From NCBI RefSeq assembly GCF_022750545.1, contig NZ_PUIC01000008.1, forward strand, positions 1-64,000: a stretch of 64,000 bases of DNA. The letters run 5' to 3'. Position 1 is the stretch's first letter, and each line of letters starts with the position of its first letter. This document shows positions 10,310-20,441 of this stretch, in pieces. The notes below the pieces were generated by a model. The model was not told the origin of the DNA, searched no databases, and worked only from the letters and a program-made list of their open reading frames with translations. The DNA is from Caulobacter sp. CCUG 60055. GTDB taxonomy: Bacteria; Pseudomonadota; Alphaproteobacteria; Caulobacterales; Caulobacteraceae. The position numbers and the translations under genes are program-made.

Positions 10310-11014
10310 ATGGACCGCCGCGCCCTGATCATTTCCGGCCTCGCCGCCGCGGGGACTGGCGCTTACGCTTCGGCGAGCCGCGCCCAGTCTCAGCCCTATT
10401 CCTCGCAACCCTATTCGCCGCCGCCGGCGTCGCAGCCCTATTCGCCGCCGCCGCCGCGGTCCTATCCGGGCCAGCCCGGCGCGCCGCAGGACGGCGGTCC
10501 GGCTCCCAGCTATCCGTCTTCCGGCCGGGCCGAGACCTACACCCGCGACGAGACGGTCAACGCCGTGTCCGACTTCATGGGCGTCACCGCCGAGAGCGCC
10601 GGCGCCGCCGTCGAGCGGGCGTTCCGCGAGAACGGTCAGCCGACGGCCTATCTGGCGGGGCAGGAGGGCTCGGCCGCCTTCCTCGGCGGGGTGCGCTACG
10701 GCAAGGGCCTGCTCTATATGAAGAACCGTCCGACCCAGGAGGTCTATTGGCAGGGACCGTCCATCGGCTGGGACTGGGGCGGCAACGCCAGCCGGGTGTT
10801 CACCCTGTGCTACGGCCTGCAGTATCCGGACGCGGTGTTCCGCCGCTTCCCCGGCGTCGAGGGATCGGCCTATTTCGTCGGCGGCCTGGGCGTGAACTAT
10901 CAGCGCGCCGACGACATCACCCTGGCCCCGATCCGCGCCGGGCTGGGCCTGCGCCTGGGCGCCAACATCGGCTACCTGTCCTACAGCCGCACGCGCCACA
11001 TCCTGCCGATCTGA
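10310..11014 (+). CDS. eipA: EipA (DUF1134) envelope integrity protein
   Basis: This 234-residue exported protein has a signal with twin arginines ([20 protein letters not shown]). A proline/serine/tyrosine-rich low-complexity linker follows (about 29-70, repeats of QPYSPPP), then a DUF1134 domain (about 80-234: [11 protein letters not shown]...[19 protein letters not shown]...[14 protein letters not shown]). In Brucella, EipA is a periplasmic beta-barrel-fold protein needed for envelope stress resistance, and its gene is directly activated by CtrA. The CtrA box here fits that. Start ATG 10310 opens the signal peptide. Confidence 0.9.
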   Translation: MDRRALIISGLAAAGTGAYASASRAQSQPYSSQPYSPPPASQPYSPPPPRSYPGQPGAPQDGGPAPSYPSSGRAETYTRDETVNAVSDFMGVTAESAGAAVERAFRENGQPTAYLAGQEGSAAFLGGVRYGKGLLYMKNRPTQEVYWQGPSIGWDWGGNASRVFTLCYGLQYPDAVFRRFPGVEGSAYFVGGLGVNYQRADDITLAPIRAGLGLRLGANIGYLSYSRTRHILPI

Positions 11015-11024
11015 GGCCTGGCGC

Positions 11025-11921
11025 CTACAGCCACTCGTCCTCGGCGGTCAGCATCACGGTCAGCCATTGGCCGCCGTGGGGCGGGCCGCCGAGCCGTTCG
11101 GCGATCTCGCGGCGCACGGCGTCGGCCTGCTCGACGCGATAGCCGTGCGGGACCAGGGCGGCGATCTCGATGAACCGCGCCCGCCCGACCTTGGCGACAT
11201 AGCTGGTGTAGCGCCCCAGGCCATGACGGGCGACCACGTCGTCCATCACCGCCCGCACCCGCGTGTCCAGCGCCTCGGGCGCCACCTGGAACACCTCGCG
11301 CAGCGACCGGCGGACCCCGCCCAGCGGGGCCGGGATCATGGCCAGGGCCAGGAGCATCAGCACCAGCGGGTCGACATAGGGCGTCAGGTCCGCGCGCCCG
11401 CCACGTTCCAGCGCCGCGCCGACGATGAAGCTGACCAGCAGCGCCCCGCTGAGCGCCCCGCCGATCAGGCAGGCCCGGGCGTCCGTCCTGAGCAGGTCGG
11501 AATCGAGCCGGCGGGCCTGGCGGCCGACATAGACGCCGAGGGCCAGGTCGACGACGCTGGTCAGGAAGGCGTAGAGGGCGGCGGAGCCGAACTCGACATG
11601 GCGGCCGCCCTCCAGCACCGAACCGAGGGCGGTCAGGAAGGCGTAGAGGCAGGCCAGGGCCAGCACCACGCCGTTGGCGGCGGTGACCAGCGGCTCCAGG
11701 TGCCAGTAGCCGAACTGGAAGCGGCGGCTGCCCTCGCTGGCCAGCAGGCGCGAGACCAGCAGGGCCAGGACGGTCATCGCCACGTCGACCCCGGCGTAGA
11801 TTCCGTCGAACAGGATGGACTGCGAGCGCGAGGCGACGCCGATGACCACGCCCAGGGCGCCGGTCGCCAAGGTCACGGCGATCGACAGCTTGAGAAGGCC
11901 CTGCTCCTTGCCGGTGTCCAT
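11025..11921 (-). CDS. cation diffusion facilitator (CDF) family transporter
   Basis: A 298-residue inner-membrane protein of the CDF family. TM1 contains SILFDGIYAGVDVAMTVLALL (the S-x-x-x-D-G pattern that starts the family), followed by RRFQFGYWHLEPL and TM segments near 85-105, 115-130, 150-170 and 180-200. The C-terminal cytoplasmic domain (about 205-298) matches the ferredoxin-like dimerisation domain. It probably exports a divalent metal using the proton gradient. The metal is not determined. The gene is convergent with eipA (10 bp apart). Confidence 0.85.
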   Translation of the reverse strand: MDTGKEQGLLKLSIAVTLATGALGVVIGVASRSQSILFDGIYAGVDVAMTVLALLVSRLLASEGSRRFQFGYWHLEPLVTAANGVVLALACLYAFLTALGSVLEGGRHVEFGSAALYAFLTSVVDLALGVYVGRQARRLDSDLLRTDARACLIGGALSGALLVSFIVGAALERGGRADLTPYVDPLVLMLLALAMIPAPLGGVRRSLREVFQVAPEALDTRVRAVMDDVVARHGLGRYTSYVAKVGRARFIEIAALVPHGYRVEQADAVRREIAERLGGPPHGGQWLTVMLTAEDEWL

Positions 11922-12016
11922 CCACGCCTTTCCCGGGAGGGAAACGTCCAGACTAGAACGAGCCGGGCGAAAGCGGGAGCGGTTTCACCCGGCGCGGCGC
12001 GGAAGGCGCAGGGGGC

Positions 12017-12571
12017 TCAATGCTTGGCGGTCTTGCTGGCGATCCAGTCCATCGTCGCCAGGAACACGCCGGAGAGCACGAAGGTCAGGTGGATGATCAC
12101 CAGCCAGGTCAGCTTGGCCGTGTCCAGCACCGCGCCGCGCTCGGTCAGGGCCATGAACGCCTTGAGCAGGGCGATGGCCGAGATGGCCACGATCGAGGCG
12201 ATCAGCTTCATCTTCAGGCCGGAGAAATCGACCGTTCCCATCCAGTCGGGCCGGTCGTTGTCGCCGACGTCGATGTGGGAGACGAAGTTCTCGTAGCCCG
12301 AGAAGATCACGATCAGCAGCAGGTTGCCGGCCAGCGACAGGTCGATCAGCGACAGGGCCACCAGGATCGCGTCGTCAGCCTCGGCATGGCCGGAGACGAT
12401 TTGCGGCAGGGCGTGCACCAGCTCCTGGCAGAACACCAGCAGCATGGCGGCGAGCGCCAGCACCAGCCCGACATAGAAGGGCGCCATAAGCCAGCGCGAG
12501 GCGAAGATGCCGCGCTCCAGCCAGAGTTCGGCCTTGGGCTTGGCGGGCTTGTGGGCGGGCGGCTGGTCCAC
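12017..12571 (-). CDS. UPF0114 / YqhA family membrane protein
   Basis: A 184-residue membrane protein with four hydrophobic segments. The family-typical core is ERGIFASRWLMAPFYVGLVLAL, LIDLSLAGNLLLIVIFSGYENFVS, SGLKMKLIASIVAISAIALLKAF and HLTFVLSGVFLATMDWI. The function of the family is unknown. I prefer the GTG at 12571 because GAGGGA lies six bases upstream. An ATG at 12604 would add 11 residues with no SD. Confidence 0.85.
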   Translation of the reverse strand: MDQPPAHKPAKPKAELWLERGIFASRWLMAPFYVGLVLALAAMLLVFCQELVHALPQIVSGHAEADDAILVALSLIDLSLAGNLLLIVIFSGYENFVSHIDVGDNDRPDWMGTVDFSGLKMKLIASIVAISAIALLKAFMALTERGAVLDTAKLTWLVIIHLTFVLSGVFLATMDWIASKTAKH

Positions 12572-12718
12572 GAATTTCCCTCGTTCGGCGCCGCATGTCC
12601 CCACGCGGCCTGAGGGAATAAGGTAGAACCCGAGCCGCGCCGCGCAAGCGCGGACCCCGTGAAAATGGGTGCGGGACCCTTCGCTGTGCGCTGAAGGGCC
12701 CCGGTTCCGCTTCCGCGA

Positions 12719-15109
12719 TCAGCCGCGCAGCTTGGCGCCGGTGGCCTTTTCGGCGGCGGCGACGATCTTGGCCGACAGGGCCTCGATCTCGGCCTCGGTC
12801 AGGGTGGCCTCGCGCGGCTGGATGGTCACCTCGACCGCCAGCGACTTGAAGCCGTCCTCGACGCCCTTGCCCTCATAGACGTCGAACACGCGGGCCGCCG
12901 CGATCAGCGCCTTGTCGGCGCCGGCCACGGCCTTGGTCAGGTCGCCGGCCGCCTTGTCCTTGGCGACCACGAAGGCGAAGTCGCGGCTGAGCGGCATCAG
13001 CGGCGACAGGGCGAGCGCCGGCTTGGTCTTGGTCGGCTTCCTCTTGGGCTCGGGAATGGTCTCGACGAACACCTCGAAGCCATAGACCGGGCCGTCGACG
13101 TCCAGGGCCTTGAGCACCGCCGGGTGCAGGGCGCCGAACTCGGCGATCACCGCCTTGGGGCCGAGCTGCAGCCGGGCGGAGCGGCCGGGGTGCCACCAGG
13201 GCGCGGCGGCGCCCTGCGCCACCTGGAGGTTGGCGGTCGGCGCGCCGAGCTCGTCGAGCAGGGCGATCAGGTCGGCCTTGATGGTGAACACGTCCTCGGC
13301 CTGGGCGCCGTCCCAGCGGCGCGGGCCGTGCGGGGCCAGGATGGCGCTGATGGCCAGGCGCTGGTCCTGCGGCTGGTCGCCGCCGAACACCGGGCCGATC
13401 TCGAACAGGGCCGCGTCGGCGAAGCCGCGCTTGGCGTTGCGGCCGGCGGCCTCGATCAGGTTCGGCAGGATCGACGGGCGCATGCAGTCGAGCTCGGCCG
13501 CGATCGGGTTGGCCAGCACCAGGGCGTCCTGGCCCCCGCCGAACAGCTCGGCGGTCTTGCGGGCGGTGAACGACCAGGTGACGGCTTCGGAATAGCCGGC
13601 GGCGGCCAGGGCGCGCCGCGCGACGCGGGCGCGGGCCTGGCGCACGGTCAGCACGCCGCCCACGGCGCGGGCGACTTCCGGCAGCGGGGTCGAGGGCAGG
13701 GCGCCGTAGCCGGCGATGCGGGCGACTTCCTCGACCAGGTCGGCCTTGCCCTCGACGTCGCGGCGCCAGGTCGGCGGCGTGACGACGACGCTCGCGCCGT
13801 CGCCCTTCGTCTCGAAGCCCAGCTTGTGCAGGATCTCCAGCACGCCCTCGCGCGCCACGGACAGGCCTGACAGGCGATGGACGTAGTTCGGGTCGAATTC
13901 GATCGGCACCGGCGCGGCGGGGATCTGGCCGGCGACCAGCACCTCGGACGCCTCGCCGCCGCACAGCTCCAGCACCAGCTTGGTGGCCAGCTCCAGGCCG
14001 GGGACCACGAAGCCCGGATCGACGCCGCGGGCGAAGCGATACTGGGCGTCGGAGGTGATGCCGAGCACGCGGCCGGTCTGGGCCGTGCGCAGCGGATCGA
14101 ACCAGGCGCTTTCGATGAAGACGTCGGTGGTGGTTTCCGAGCAGCCGCTGTCCTCGCCGCCCATCACCCCGCCCAGGCCCAGCGGGCCCTTGGCGTCGGC
14201 GATCACGCACATGTCCGGCGTCACGGCGTAGGTCTTGCCGTCGAGGGCGTGGACTTCCTCGCCCTCGCGGCCCAGGCGGGCCTCGATGAAGCCGCCGGTC
14301 AGCTTGGCGGCGTCATAGACGTGCAGCGGCCGGGCGCGGTCGTAGGACAGCAGGTTGGTGATGTCGACCAGGGCGCTGATCGGCCGAAGGCCGATGGCCT
14401 TCAGGCGGGCTTGCAGCCATTCGGGCGAGGGGCCGTTGCGCACGCCGCGCACCAGACGGCCGGCGAACACCGGGCAGGCGTCCGAGCCGTCGAGGCGGAT
14501 CTCGACCGGGCAGGGGAACTTGCCCGCAACGGCCTGCACGGACAGGTCCTTCAGGCGGCCGACGCCGGCGGCGGCGAGGTCGCGGGCGATGCCGGCGACG
14601 CCCAGCCAGTCGGGGCGGTTCGGGGTGACCTCGAAGTCGATGACCGCTTCCAGGCCCAGGGCCTCGGCGGCCGAGGTCCCGACGGCGAGGCTGTCGGGCA
14701 GTTCCAGGATGCCGTCGGACTCTTCGGCGACTTCCAGTTCCGAGGCCGAGCACATCATGCCGTTGGAGACCACGCCGCGGACCGGCTTTTCGACCAGGGT
14801 CACGCCCAGGCCCGGCACATAGGCGCCGATGGGGGCGTAGATGGTGGTCAGGCCGGCGCGCGCGTTGGGGGCGCCGCAGACGATCTCCTTGCGGCCGTCC
14901 CTGGTCTCGACCTGGCAGACGCGCAGGCGGTCGGCGTTGGGGTGCTGGACGGCCTCGACGATCTTGGCGACGGAGAAGGCGGCCAGCTTGGTCGCCGGGT
15001 CTTCGACGTCCTCGACCTCCAGGCCGGCCATGGTCATGGCCTCGACGATCCGGTCGACGGAAGCGGTGGTCTCAAGGTGGTCCTTGAGCCAGGACAGGGT
15101 GAATTTCAT
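12719..15109 (-). CDS. pheT: phenylalanine--tRNA ligase, beta subunit
   Basis: This is the beta chain of the alpha2-beta2 PheRS, which charges tRNA-Phe. The 796-residue protein has the N-terminal [15 protein letters not shown], a tRNA-binding OB domain (about 40-150), the B3/B4 editing domain, the B5 domain and a C-terminal anticodon-binding (FDX-ACB) domain ending [18 protein letters not shown]. The length is standard. It follows pheS by 10 bp on the same strand, a translationally close pair. The opposite strand has long open frames that are GC-driven shadows. Confidence 0.98.
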   Translation of the reverse strand: MKFTLSWLKDHLETTASVDRIVEAMTMAGLEVEDVEDPATKLAAFSVAKIVEAVQHPNADRLRVCQVETRDGRKEIVCGAPNARAGLTTIYAPIGAYVPGLGVTLVEKPVRGVVSNGMMCSASELEVAEESDGILELPDSLAVGTSAAEALGLEAVIDFEVTPNRPDWLGVAGIARDLAAAGVGRLKDLSVQAVAGKFPCPVEIRLDGSDACPVFAGRLVRGVRNGPSPEWLQARLKAIGLRPISALVDITNLLSYDRARPLHVYDAAKLTGGFIEARLGREGEEVHALDGKTYAVTPDMCVIADAKGPLGLGGVMGGEDSGCSETTTDVFIESAWFDPLRTAQTGRVLGITSDAQYRFARGVDPGFVVPGLELATKLVLELCGGEASEVLVAGQIPAAPVPIEFDPNYVHRLSGLSVAREGVLEILHKLGFETKGDGASVVVTPPTWRRDVEGKADLVEEVARIAGYGALPSTPLPEVARAVGGVLTVRQARARVARRALAAAGYSEAVTWSFTARKTAELFGGGQDALVLANPIAAELDCMRPSILPNLIEAAGRNAKRGFADAALFEIGPVFGGDQPQDQRLAISAILAPHGPRRWDGAQAEDVFTIKADLIALLDELGAPTANLQVAQGAAAPWWHPGRSARLQLGPKAVIAEFGALHPAVLKALDVDGPVYGFEVFVETIPEPKRKPTKTKPALALSPLMPLSRDFAFVVAKDKAAGDLTKAVAGADKALIAAARVFDVYEGKGVEDGFKSLAVEVTIQPREATLTEAEIEALSAKIVAAAEKATGAKLRG

Positions 15110-15119
15110 TGGTTCGCTC

Positions 15120-16232
15120 TCAGCTCAGGCCGGAGGCGGGATTGGGATCGGCGAAGGCCGAGAAGCCGTAGTGCGACAGCCAGCGGCCGTCGCCCGCGAA
15201 CAGGTCGCGCAGGTCGGGCATGCCGTATTTCAGCATGGCCAGCCGGTCGACGCCCATGCCGAAGGCGAAGCCCTGATAGACGTCAGGATCGACGCCGCAG
15301 GCGCGCAGCACGTTGGGGTGAACCATGCCGCAGCCCAGGATCTCCAGCCAGTCGGAGCCCTGGCCGATGCGCAACTCGCCGCCCGAACGGTCGCAGCCGA
15401 CGTCCATCTCGGCGCTGGGCTCGGTGAACGGGAAGTGGTGCGGCCGGAAGCGGGTGACTACGCTGTCGGTCTCGAAGAACCGGGCGATGAAGGTCTCCAG
15501 GGTCCACTTGAGGTGGCCCATGTGGACGCCCTTGTCGATCACCAGGCCCTCGACCTGATGAAACATCGGCGTGTGGGTCTGGTCCGAGTCCTTGCGATAG
15601 GTGCGGCCGGGCACGATCACGCGGATCGGCGGCTCCTGGCCGCCCGCGATCCACGGGGCCGGCGGCGGGGTGTTGGTGCGCTGCATGGTGCGCACCTGCA
15701 CCGGGCTGGTGTGGGTGCGCAGCAGCTTGCGTTCGCCGTCCTCGCCGGGATGGAAGAAGAACGTGTCGTGCATCTCCCGCGCCGGGTGCTTGGGCGGGAA
15801 GTTCAGCGCCGTGAAGTTGTGGAAATCGTCCTCGATGTCCGGCCCCTCGGCGACCGAGAAGCCCATCTCGGCGAAGATGGCGACCATCTCGTCCATCACC
15901 TGCATGGTGGGATGGACGCCGCCCTTGCGCCGCGGCGGGGCGGGCAGGGTCAGGTCCAGGCGCTCGGCCGCCAGCTGGGCGTCGAGGGCGGCGGCCTCCA
16001 GGGCGGCCTTGCGCTCGGCGATCAGGGCGGTGGCGCGGTCGCGCAGGCCGTTGATCTGCGGGCCGCGTTCCTTGCGCTCGTCGGGGCTCATCGCGCCCAG
16101 GGTCTTGAGCAGGGCGGAGACGGAGCCGGTCTTGCCGAGGGCGGCGACGCGGACGGCCTCCAGGGCCGAAAGGTCGCCGGCGGCGGCGATCTGGGCCGAC
16201 AGGTCGGCTTCGAGTTGGGAAAGGTCGGTCAT
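15120..16232 (-). CDS. pheS: phenylalanine--tRNA ligase, alpha subunit
   Basis: The catalytic alpha chain of PheRS, 370 residues. It has the N-terminal coiled coil ([31 protein letters not shown]), class II motif 1 ([37 protein letters not shown]), motif 2 ([12 protein letters not shown] and the [12 protein letters not shown] region) and motif 3 ([16 protein letters not shown]). It is the first gene of pheST. The rpmI-rplT terminator lies just upstream, so pheST probably has its own promoter in the short gap. Confidence 0.98.
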   Translation of the reverse strand: MTDLSQLEADLSAQIAAAGDLSALEAVRVAALGKTGSVSALLKTLGAMSPDERKERGPQINGLRDRATALIAERKAALEAAALDAQLAAERLDLTLPAPPRRKGGVHPTMQVMDEMVAIFAEMGFSVAEGPDIEDDFHNFTALNFPPKHPAREMHDTFFFHPGEDGERKLLRTHTSPVQVRTMQRTNTPPPAPWIAGGQEPPIRVIVPGRTYRKDSDQTHTPMFHQVEGLVIDKGVHMGHLKWTLETFIARFFETDSVVTRFRPHHFPFTEPSAEMDVGCDRSGGELRIGQGSDWLEILGCGMVHPNVLRACGVDPDVYQGFAFGMGVDRLAMLKYGMPDLRDLFAGDGRWLSHYGFSAFADPNPASGLS

Positions 16233-16283
16233 GGCGGGTGTGCTCTAGCGCGCTTTGCCAAATTCAAGAATGGGCCGGACAGC

Positions 16284-16317
16284 AAAAAGCCCCCCGGCTC
16301 GCGACCGGAGGGCTTTT
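16284..16317 (-). terminator. rho-independent terminator after rplT
   Basis: On the minus strand, AAAAGCCC-TCCGG and CCGG-GGGGCTTTT form a long stem (12 pairs, one mismatch) with a 7-base loop and a T-run, 33 bp past the rplT stop. It separates rpmI-rplT from pheST. Confidence 0.85.
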
Positions 16318-16350
16318 CGAAAAGCGTAGGGGACGTGTCGTCCCACAGCC

Positions 16351-16707
16351 TTAAGCCAGCGCGGCGCGAACCTTGTCGGCGATGGCCTTGAACGCAGCCG
16401 GGTCTTGACCCGCGACATCGGCCAGGACCTTGCGGTCCATGACGACGCCAGCCAGTTCAAGGCCGTGGATAAACTGCGAGTAGGTGAAGCCTTCCAGGCG
16501 AGCCGCCGCGTTGATGCGCTGGATCCACAGCGCGCGGAAGCTGCGCTTACGGACCTTGCGGTCGCGGTACGAATATTGGCCGGCCTTGTCGACCGCGGCC
16601 TTGGCGGCCCGGATGGTGTTCTTGCGGCGGCCGAAGAAGCCCTTGGCCTGCTCGAGAACCTTTTTGTGCTTGGCGTGGGACGTAACGCCCCGTTTCACAC
16701 GCGCCAT
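16351..16707 (-). CDS. rplT: 50S ribosomal protein L20
   Basis: The 118-residue L20 is complete, starting [24 protein letters not shown] and containing the conserved [23 protein letters not shown] and [19 protein letters not shown]20 is an early assembly protein of the large subunit and often represses its own operon by binding the leader RNA. Here it follows rpmI by 42 bp, but infC is not directly upstream as it is in most bacteria. Confidence 0.99.
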   Translation of the reverse strand: MARVKRGVTSHAKHKKVLEQAKGFFGRRKNTIRAAKAAVDKAGQYSYRDRKVRKRSFRALWIQRINAAARLEGFTYSQFIHGLELAGVVMDRKVLADVAGQDPAAFKAIADKVRAALA

Positions 16708-16749
16708 GTCAGTAAACCTTCAGATCAGAATGCGGTGGGAGGGGCGAAA

Positions 16750-16947
16750 TCAGCCGTTCGGCATGTAGGACTTGACGATCCGCGCGTCGGAATCGTTCAG
16801 CACCTTGGTGCCGCGGTTCGAGCGGATGTACTTGCCGTTGTGGCTGATCAGGCGGTGGCGCTTGCCGGCGACGCCAGCCTTCACCTTGCCCGTCGCAGTC
16901 AGTTTGAAGCGCTTCTTGGCGCCCGACTTGGTCTTCAACTTCGGCAT
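16750..16947 (-). CDS. rpmI: 50S ribosomal protein L35
   Basis: The 65-residue L35 begins [25 protein letters not shown] and has the family-typical basic composition ([22 protein letters not shown]). Its likely SD (GGAG, ten bases before ATG 16947) lies inside a perfect 7-bp hairpin at 16955-16970, which could control translation of the rpmI-rplT unit. Confidence 0.99.
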   Translation of the reverse strand: MPKLKTKSGAKKRFKLTATGKVKAGVAGKRHRLISHNGKYIRSNRGTKVLNDSDARIVKSYMPNG

Positions 16948-16954
16948 TTTGCAG

Positions 16955-16970
16955 CGGCTCCGGGGAGCCG
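16955..16970 (-). promoter_or_regulatory. hairpin sequestering the rpmI ribosome binding site
   Basis: CGGCTCC-CC-GGAGCCG on the minus strand is a perfect 7-bp stem with a 2-base loop (in practice probably a 6-bp stem). The descending arm contains the only plausible SD of rpmI. This arrangement suggests translational control, possibly by L20, but that is inference. Confidence 0.4.
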
Positions 16971-17080
16971 TCCTCTAATACAGCATTGATGAGCCGCCGT
17001 GGCATGCCAATGGCCAGGCGACTCCGAAGAGCGGGGTCAATACGCGAAACCGGCCGCCAAGGCAAGGACGGCGAGGCGGC

Positions 17081-18289
17081 CTATACCGCCGTCTTCAGGC
17101 GCCGGCCGACCTGGGCGGCGATCCACAGCGAGCCGGCGACCAGCGCCGCGCCGCTGAGGAAGGGCAGGGCGGCGGCGAGACCGAACAGCGGCGTGGCGAT
17201 CAGCGGGCCGACGATGCGGGCCAGGGCGCCGGTCGACATGTTGAGGCCCAGCATCTCGCCCTGGCGGTCGGGCGCGGTCGCCTTGGAGATCAGGGCGGCG
17301 ATGTTGGGGAAGGTCAGCGACTGGCCGAACGCCACCAGGACGAAGCCGGCGGTGGCGACCTGCCAGTTCGGCGACAGGCCCTGGGTGGTCATGCCTATGG
17401 CGATCAGGCCAAGGCCGCCGACCAGGGTTGCGACCTCGCCGAAGCGGCGGACCAGCCGGCCGGTGACGGCGGCCTGGGTGACGGCCGCGACGCCGCCGAC
17501 GACCATGAAGCAGAAGCCGATCTGCTGCGGGCCCCAGCCGAACCGGCTCTGGCTCCACAGGCCGAAAGTGGCCTCGACCCCGGCGAAGCCGGCGATGATG
17601 ATCAGGCTGATGACCAGGATGCGCGAGATCAGCGGATGGCCCAGGGCCTCGGCCAGCACGGCGGTGCGGCGCTGCGGCGCGGCTCCGGCCTGCCGCGGCG
17701 CGCGGCTCTCGCGCACGAACAGCAGCACGCCGGCGGCCGAGGCCAGGCCGAAGGCGGCGGCGGCCAGCAACGGCGCGTGGAAACCGGCCGTTCCTTCCGA
17801 CGGGTGGGCCAGCAGTCCGCCGATCCCGGGGCCGGTGACGAAGCCCAGGCTGAACGACGAGCCGAGCAGACCGAGCCGGCCGGCCCGTCGCGCCGGCGGG
17901 GTGATGTCGGCGATATAGCCCTGGATGGTCGAGATGTTGCCGCACAGGAAGCCGCTGGCCAGGCGGATGGCCACGGCCGCCGCGAAGTTCGGCGCGAAGG
18001 CGAAGGCGACATAGGTCAGCGCCCCGGCGAAGATGGTCGCCAACAGCACCGGGCGGCGGCCGATGCGGTCGGACATCCGCCCCCAGAACGGCTCGCCGAG
18101 GAACTGGCCGACCGAGAACGCCGAGAACAGCACCCCGATCAGGGCCGGCGAGATCTTGAACGCCAGGGCGTAGAAGGGCAGCAGCGGCAGGACCAGCCCG
18201 AAGCCCGCGATGTTGATGAACACCACGAGCAGGAGGACGTAGAGCGCGCGGCTGTCGCCGGCGTCGGAAGCGGTCGGATTGGCGGCCAT
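17081..18289 (-). CDS. MFS transporter, DHA1 (TetA-like) type
   Basis: A 402-residue, 12-segment MFS carrier. TM1 has the drug-efflux pattern (IAGFGLVLPLLPFYA). The TM2-3 loop motif is GRMSDRIGRRPVLLATI, and TM5 motif C is present as GLLGSSFSLGFVTGPGIGGLLA. This arrangement is that of the tetracycline-resistance-like DHA1 subfamily (H+ antiporters). The substrate is unknown. The gene separates rpmI-rplT from the S9 peptidase. ATG 18289 starts the family homology. Confidence 0.9.
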   Translation of the reverse strand: MAANPTASDAGDSRALYVLLLVVFINIAGFGLVLPLLPFYALAFKISPALIGVLFSAFSVGQFLGEPFWGRMSDRIGRRPVLLATIFAGALTYVAFAFAPNFAAAVAIRLASGFLCGNISTIQGYIADITPPARRAGRLGLLGSSFSLGFVTGPGIGGLLAHPSEGTAGFHAPLLAAAAFGLASAAGVLLFVRESRAPRQAGAAPQRRTAVLAEALGHPLISRILVISLIIIAGFAGVEATFGLWSQSRFGWGPQQIGFCFMVVGGVAAVTQAAVTGRLVRRFGEVATLVGGLGLIAIGMTTQGLSPNWQVATAGFVLVAFGQSLTFPNIAALISKATAPDRQGEMLGLNMSTGALARIVGPLIATPLFGLAAALPFLSGAALVAGSLWIAAQVGRRLKTAV

Positions 18290-18386
18290 GTCCGCCTATA
18301 CGACCGCGCCCGCCCGCCCGCCATGGCGTGACGGCGTTCTTCGAGTGGTGGCGTTATTTTTGCAACGGCGCCGTGTTGTTCATGCC

Positions 18387-20324
18387 TCAGTTGGGCGGGT
18401 TGTTGCGCTCCAGGAAGGCGACTGTCGCCTTCAGCATCTGCAGGCGGGTGACGCCCTTGGACAGCCAGTGGTCCTCGCCTTCCAGGGTGACGAACTCGAC
18501 CGGCTTGCCGGCCTTGGTCATCGCCTTGGCCATGATCTCGCTCTGCACATAGGGGACCACGGTGTCGTCCTTGCCGTGGATCAGCAGCACCGGAACGTTC
18601 GCCCGGTCGGCGTGGATGGCCGGGGAGATGTCGGCGAGGTTGGGGTCCTTGATCCCATCGGCGCCCATGAAGCGGGTCCAGAACCGCAGCGACACGTTGT
18701 CCCGGCTGCGGTAGTCGGCCTGTCGCCAGACGATGAACCGCTTGAGGTCGGACACACCGGCCACCGAGACCGCGCATTTATAGACCCCGCTTTGCAGGGT
18801 GGCGCCGGCGAGGGCGGCGTAGCCGCCGTAGCTGGCTCCGACGATGCAGGTCCGCTTGGGGTCGATCAGGCCCTTGGCCGCCAGGTCGGCGACGCCGTCG
18901 GACAGGTCGGTCTGCATCTTGCGGCCCCACTCGCCGAAGCCGGCGGCGAGGAACTTCGACCCGAAGCCCGTCGAGCCGCGGAAGTTGGGCCGCAGCACGG
19001 CGTAGCCGCGCGAGGCCAGGGCCTGGGTCCACCAGTCGAATTCCGGCGTATCCCGCGCGGCCGGGCCGCCGTGCGGCAGCACGACCAGCGGCAGGTTCTT
19101 GGCCTCGCGGCCGGCGGGCACGGTCAGGTAGCCGGTGATCTCCAGTCCGTCCTGGGCCTTGTAGCGGATCGGGCGCGTCGGCGAGACGTCCTCGGGCTTG
19201 ATGGCGTCGTAGACCTCGCCGATCCAGCTGGCGCGCTTGGCGTCGACGTCGATCAGGGCGTAGGCCGCGCCTTCCTTCGGACTATCGACCTTGACCACGA
19301 TCTTGCGCCGGTCGTCGGACCAGGAGACCAGTTCGACCTGCGCGCCCGGAAAGGCCTTGGCGACGGATTTCCACTGCGCCTGGCCCTGAGGCGACAAGAA
19401 GGTGTAGCGAAGTTCGTCGCCCACCATGGCCCGGCCGCCGATCAGGGTGTGGAGGGCCGGGTCGTGGATGACGCCGCGCACTTCCGAAGGCGGCAGCGGC
19501 TCGCCCTTGTCCGAGGCGGCCGTGTACTCGGTGAGGCTCAGCCGCTCCTCTTCCTCGTTCCAGTCGCCGATCAGGACCGAGCTTCCGTCGCGGCCAAGGC
19601 CCAGCAGATCGGGCGTGTCGATGGGCGCGTCATCGGTCCGGTGGACGCGCCAGCCGCTCTTGTCCTTGATCTTCAAGGTCCATTTGCCGGTCCGTTGGAC
19701 ATATTCGGTCTCGGCCAGGGCGCGGCCGTCGGCGCCGACCAGCCATTCCGTGGTGTCGTCGTAGCCGTCCTCGATCCTCTGCGGCCTGCGCTGCTTGAGG
19801 TCGATGCGGTAGAGGGCGACGTGGCTGGGCTGATCGGGCGGGAAATAGACGCCCGGCACGAAGATCGTCGGCTTTCCATCGACCTGGCGAATCTGCGGCG
19901 GGCCAAGAACGACGTTCATGCCGTTGTCGGCGTTGTCGAGCAGGTTGAACTGCTTGCCCGTGGCGATGTCGTAATCGCTCGCCATGAAATATTCCTGGCG
20001 CCGCCCGATCACGCCCTGGGCGTAGGCGGTGGTCGAGACGGTGATGATGACGTGGCCGGACCCGGCCCAGTCGATCCCGCGCAGCTTGACGTCGCCCAGA
20101 TTGACGCCGCCGATCACGGTCGACTTCTCGCCGATGGTGGTGACCCGCATCTGCCGGTTGACGCCGTCCGTCGCCACGACGATCGCCAGCCGTGTTCCGT
20201 CCGGAGAAATCTGGACCTGCTCGATGCTGGGCAGTTTGCCATAGGCTTCCAGCGGCGCGGCGGCGGCGGTCCCGGCGGCCAGAGCGGCGGTGGCGGCCGC
20301 GGCCGCCGCGAAGATGCGTATCAT
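18387..20324 (-). CDS. S9 family serine peptidase (acylaminoacyl/dipeptidyl type), exported
   Basis: A 645-residue protein with a Sec signal peptide (MIRIFAAAAAATAALAAGTAAA). It has an N-terminal beta-propeller-like region (about 30-370) and a C-terminal alpha/beta-hydrolase domain. The catalytic triad is readable: Ser about 498 in GASYGG, Asp in LLIHGKDDTVVPY, and His in LEGEDHWLS. S9 enzymes with this architecture cut short peptides, here probably in the periplasm. I chose ATG 20324, which starts the signal peptide and follows the infC terminator; a longer frame would run into that terminator. Confidence 0.93.
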   Translation of the reverse strand: MIRIFAAAAAATAALAAGTAAAAPLEAYGKLPSIEQVQISPDGTRLAIVVATDGVNRQMRVTTIGEKSTVIGGVNLGDVKLRGIDWAGSGHVIITVSTTAYAQGVIGRRQEYFMASDYDIATGKQFNLLDNADNGMNVVLGPPQIRQVDGKPTIFVPGVYFPPDQPSHVALYRIDLKQRRPQRIEDGYDDTTEWLVGADGRALAETEYVQRTGKWTLKIKDKSGWRVHRTDDAPIDTPDLLGLGRDGSSVLIGDWNEEEERLSLTEYTAASDKGEPLPPSEVRGVIHDPALHTLIGGRAMVGDELRYTFLSPQGQAQWKSVAKAFPGAQVELVSWSDDRRKIVVKVDSPKEGAAYALIDVDAKRASWIGEVYDAIKPEDVSPTRPIRYKAQDGLEITGYLTVPAGREAKNLPLVVLPHGGPAARDTPEFDWWTQALASRGYAVLRPNFRGSTGFGSKFLAAGFGEWGRKMQTDLSDGVADLAAKGLIDPKRTCIVGASYGGYAALAGATLQSGVYKCAVSVAGVSDLKRFIVWRQADYRSRDNVSLRFWTRFMGADGIKDPNLADISPAIHADRANVPVLLIHGKDDTVVPYVQSEIMAKAMTKAGKPVEFVTLEGEDHWLSKGVTRLQMLKATVAFLERNNPPN

Positions 20325-20358
20325 GGTTGAGGCCCCCCCGAAGCTCGACCCACAATGG

Positions 20359-20390
20359 AAAAACGCTCCGGGCCGATCAAGCCCGAAGCG
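20359..20390 (-). terminator. rho-independent terminator after infC
   Basis: On the minus strand CGCTTCGGGC-TTGATCG-GCCCGGAGCG gives a 10-bp stem (one G-U) followed directly by TTTTT. It lies 52 bp past the infC stop and just before the S9 peptidase start, making infC a single-gene unit. Confidence 0.9.
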
Positions 20391-20441
20391 CTCCACATGC
20401 TGTCGATTGTTGGAGGGCGGATGATCGCCGGAAGCCGGCTC

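Noticed and set aside
13877-15427. Long plus-strand frame opposite pheT/pheS
   Set aside because: It is a GC-driven shadow of the synthetase genes.
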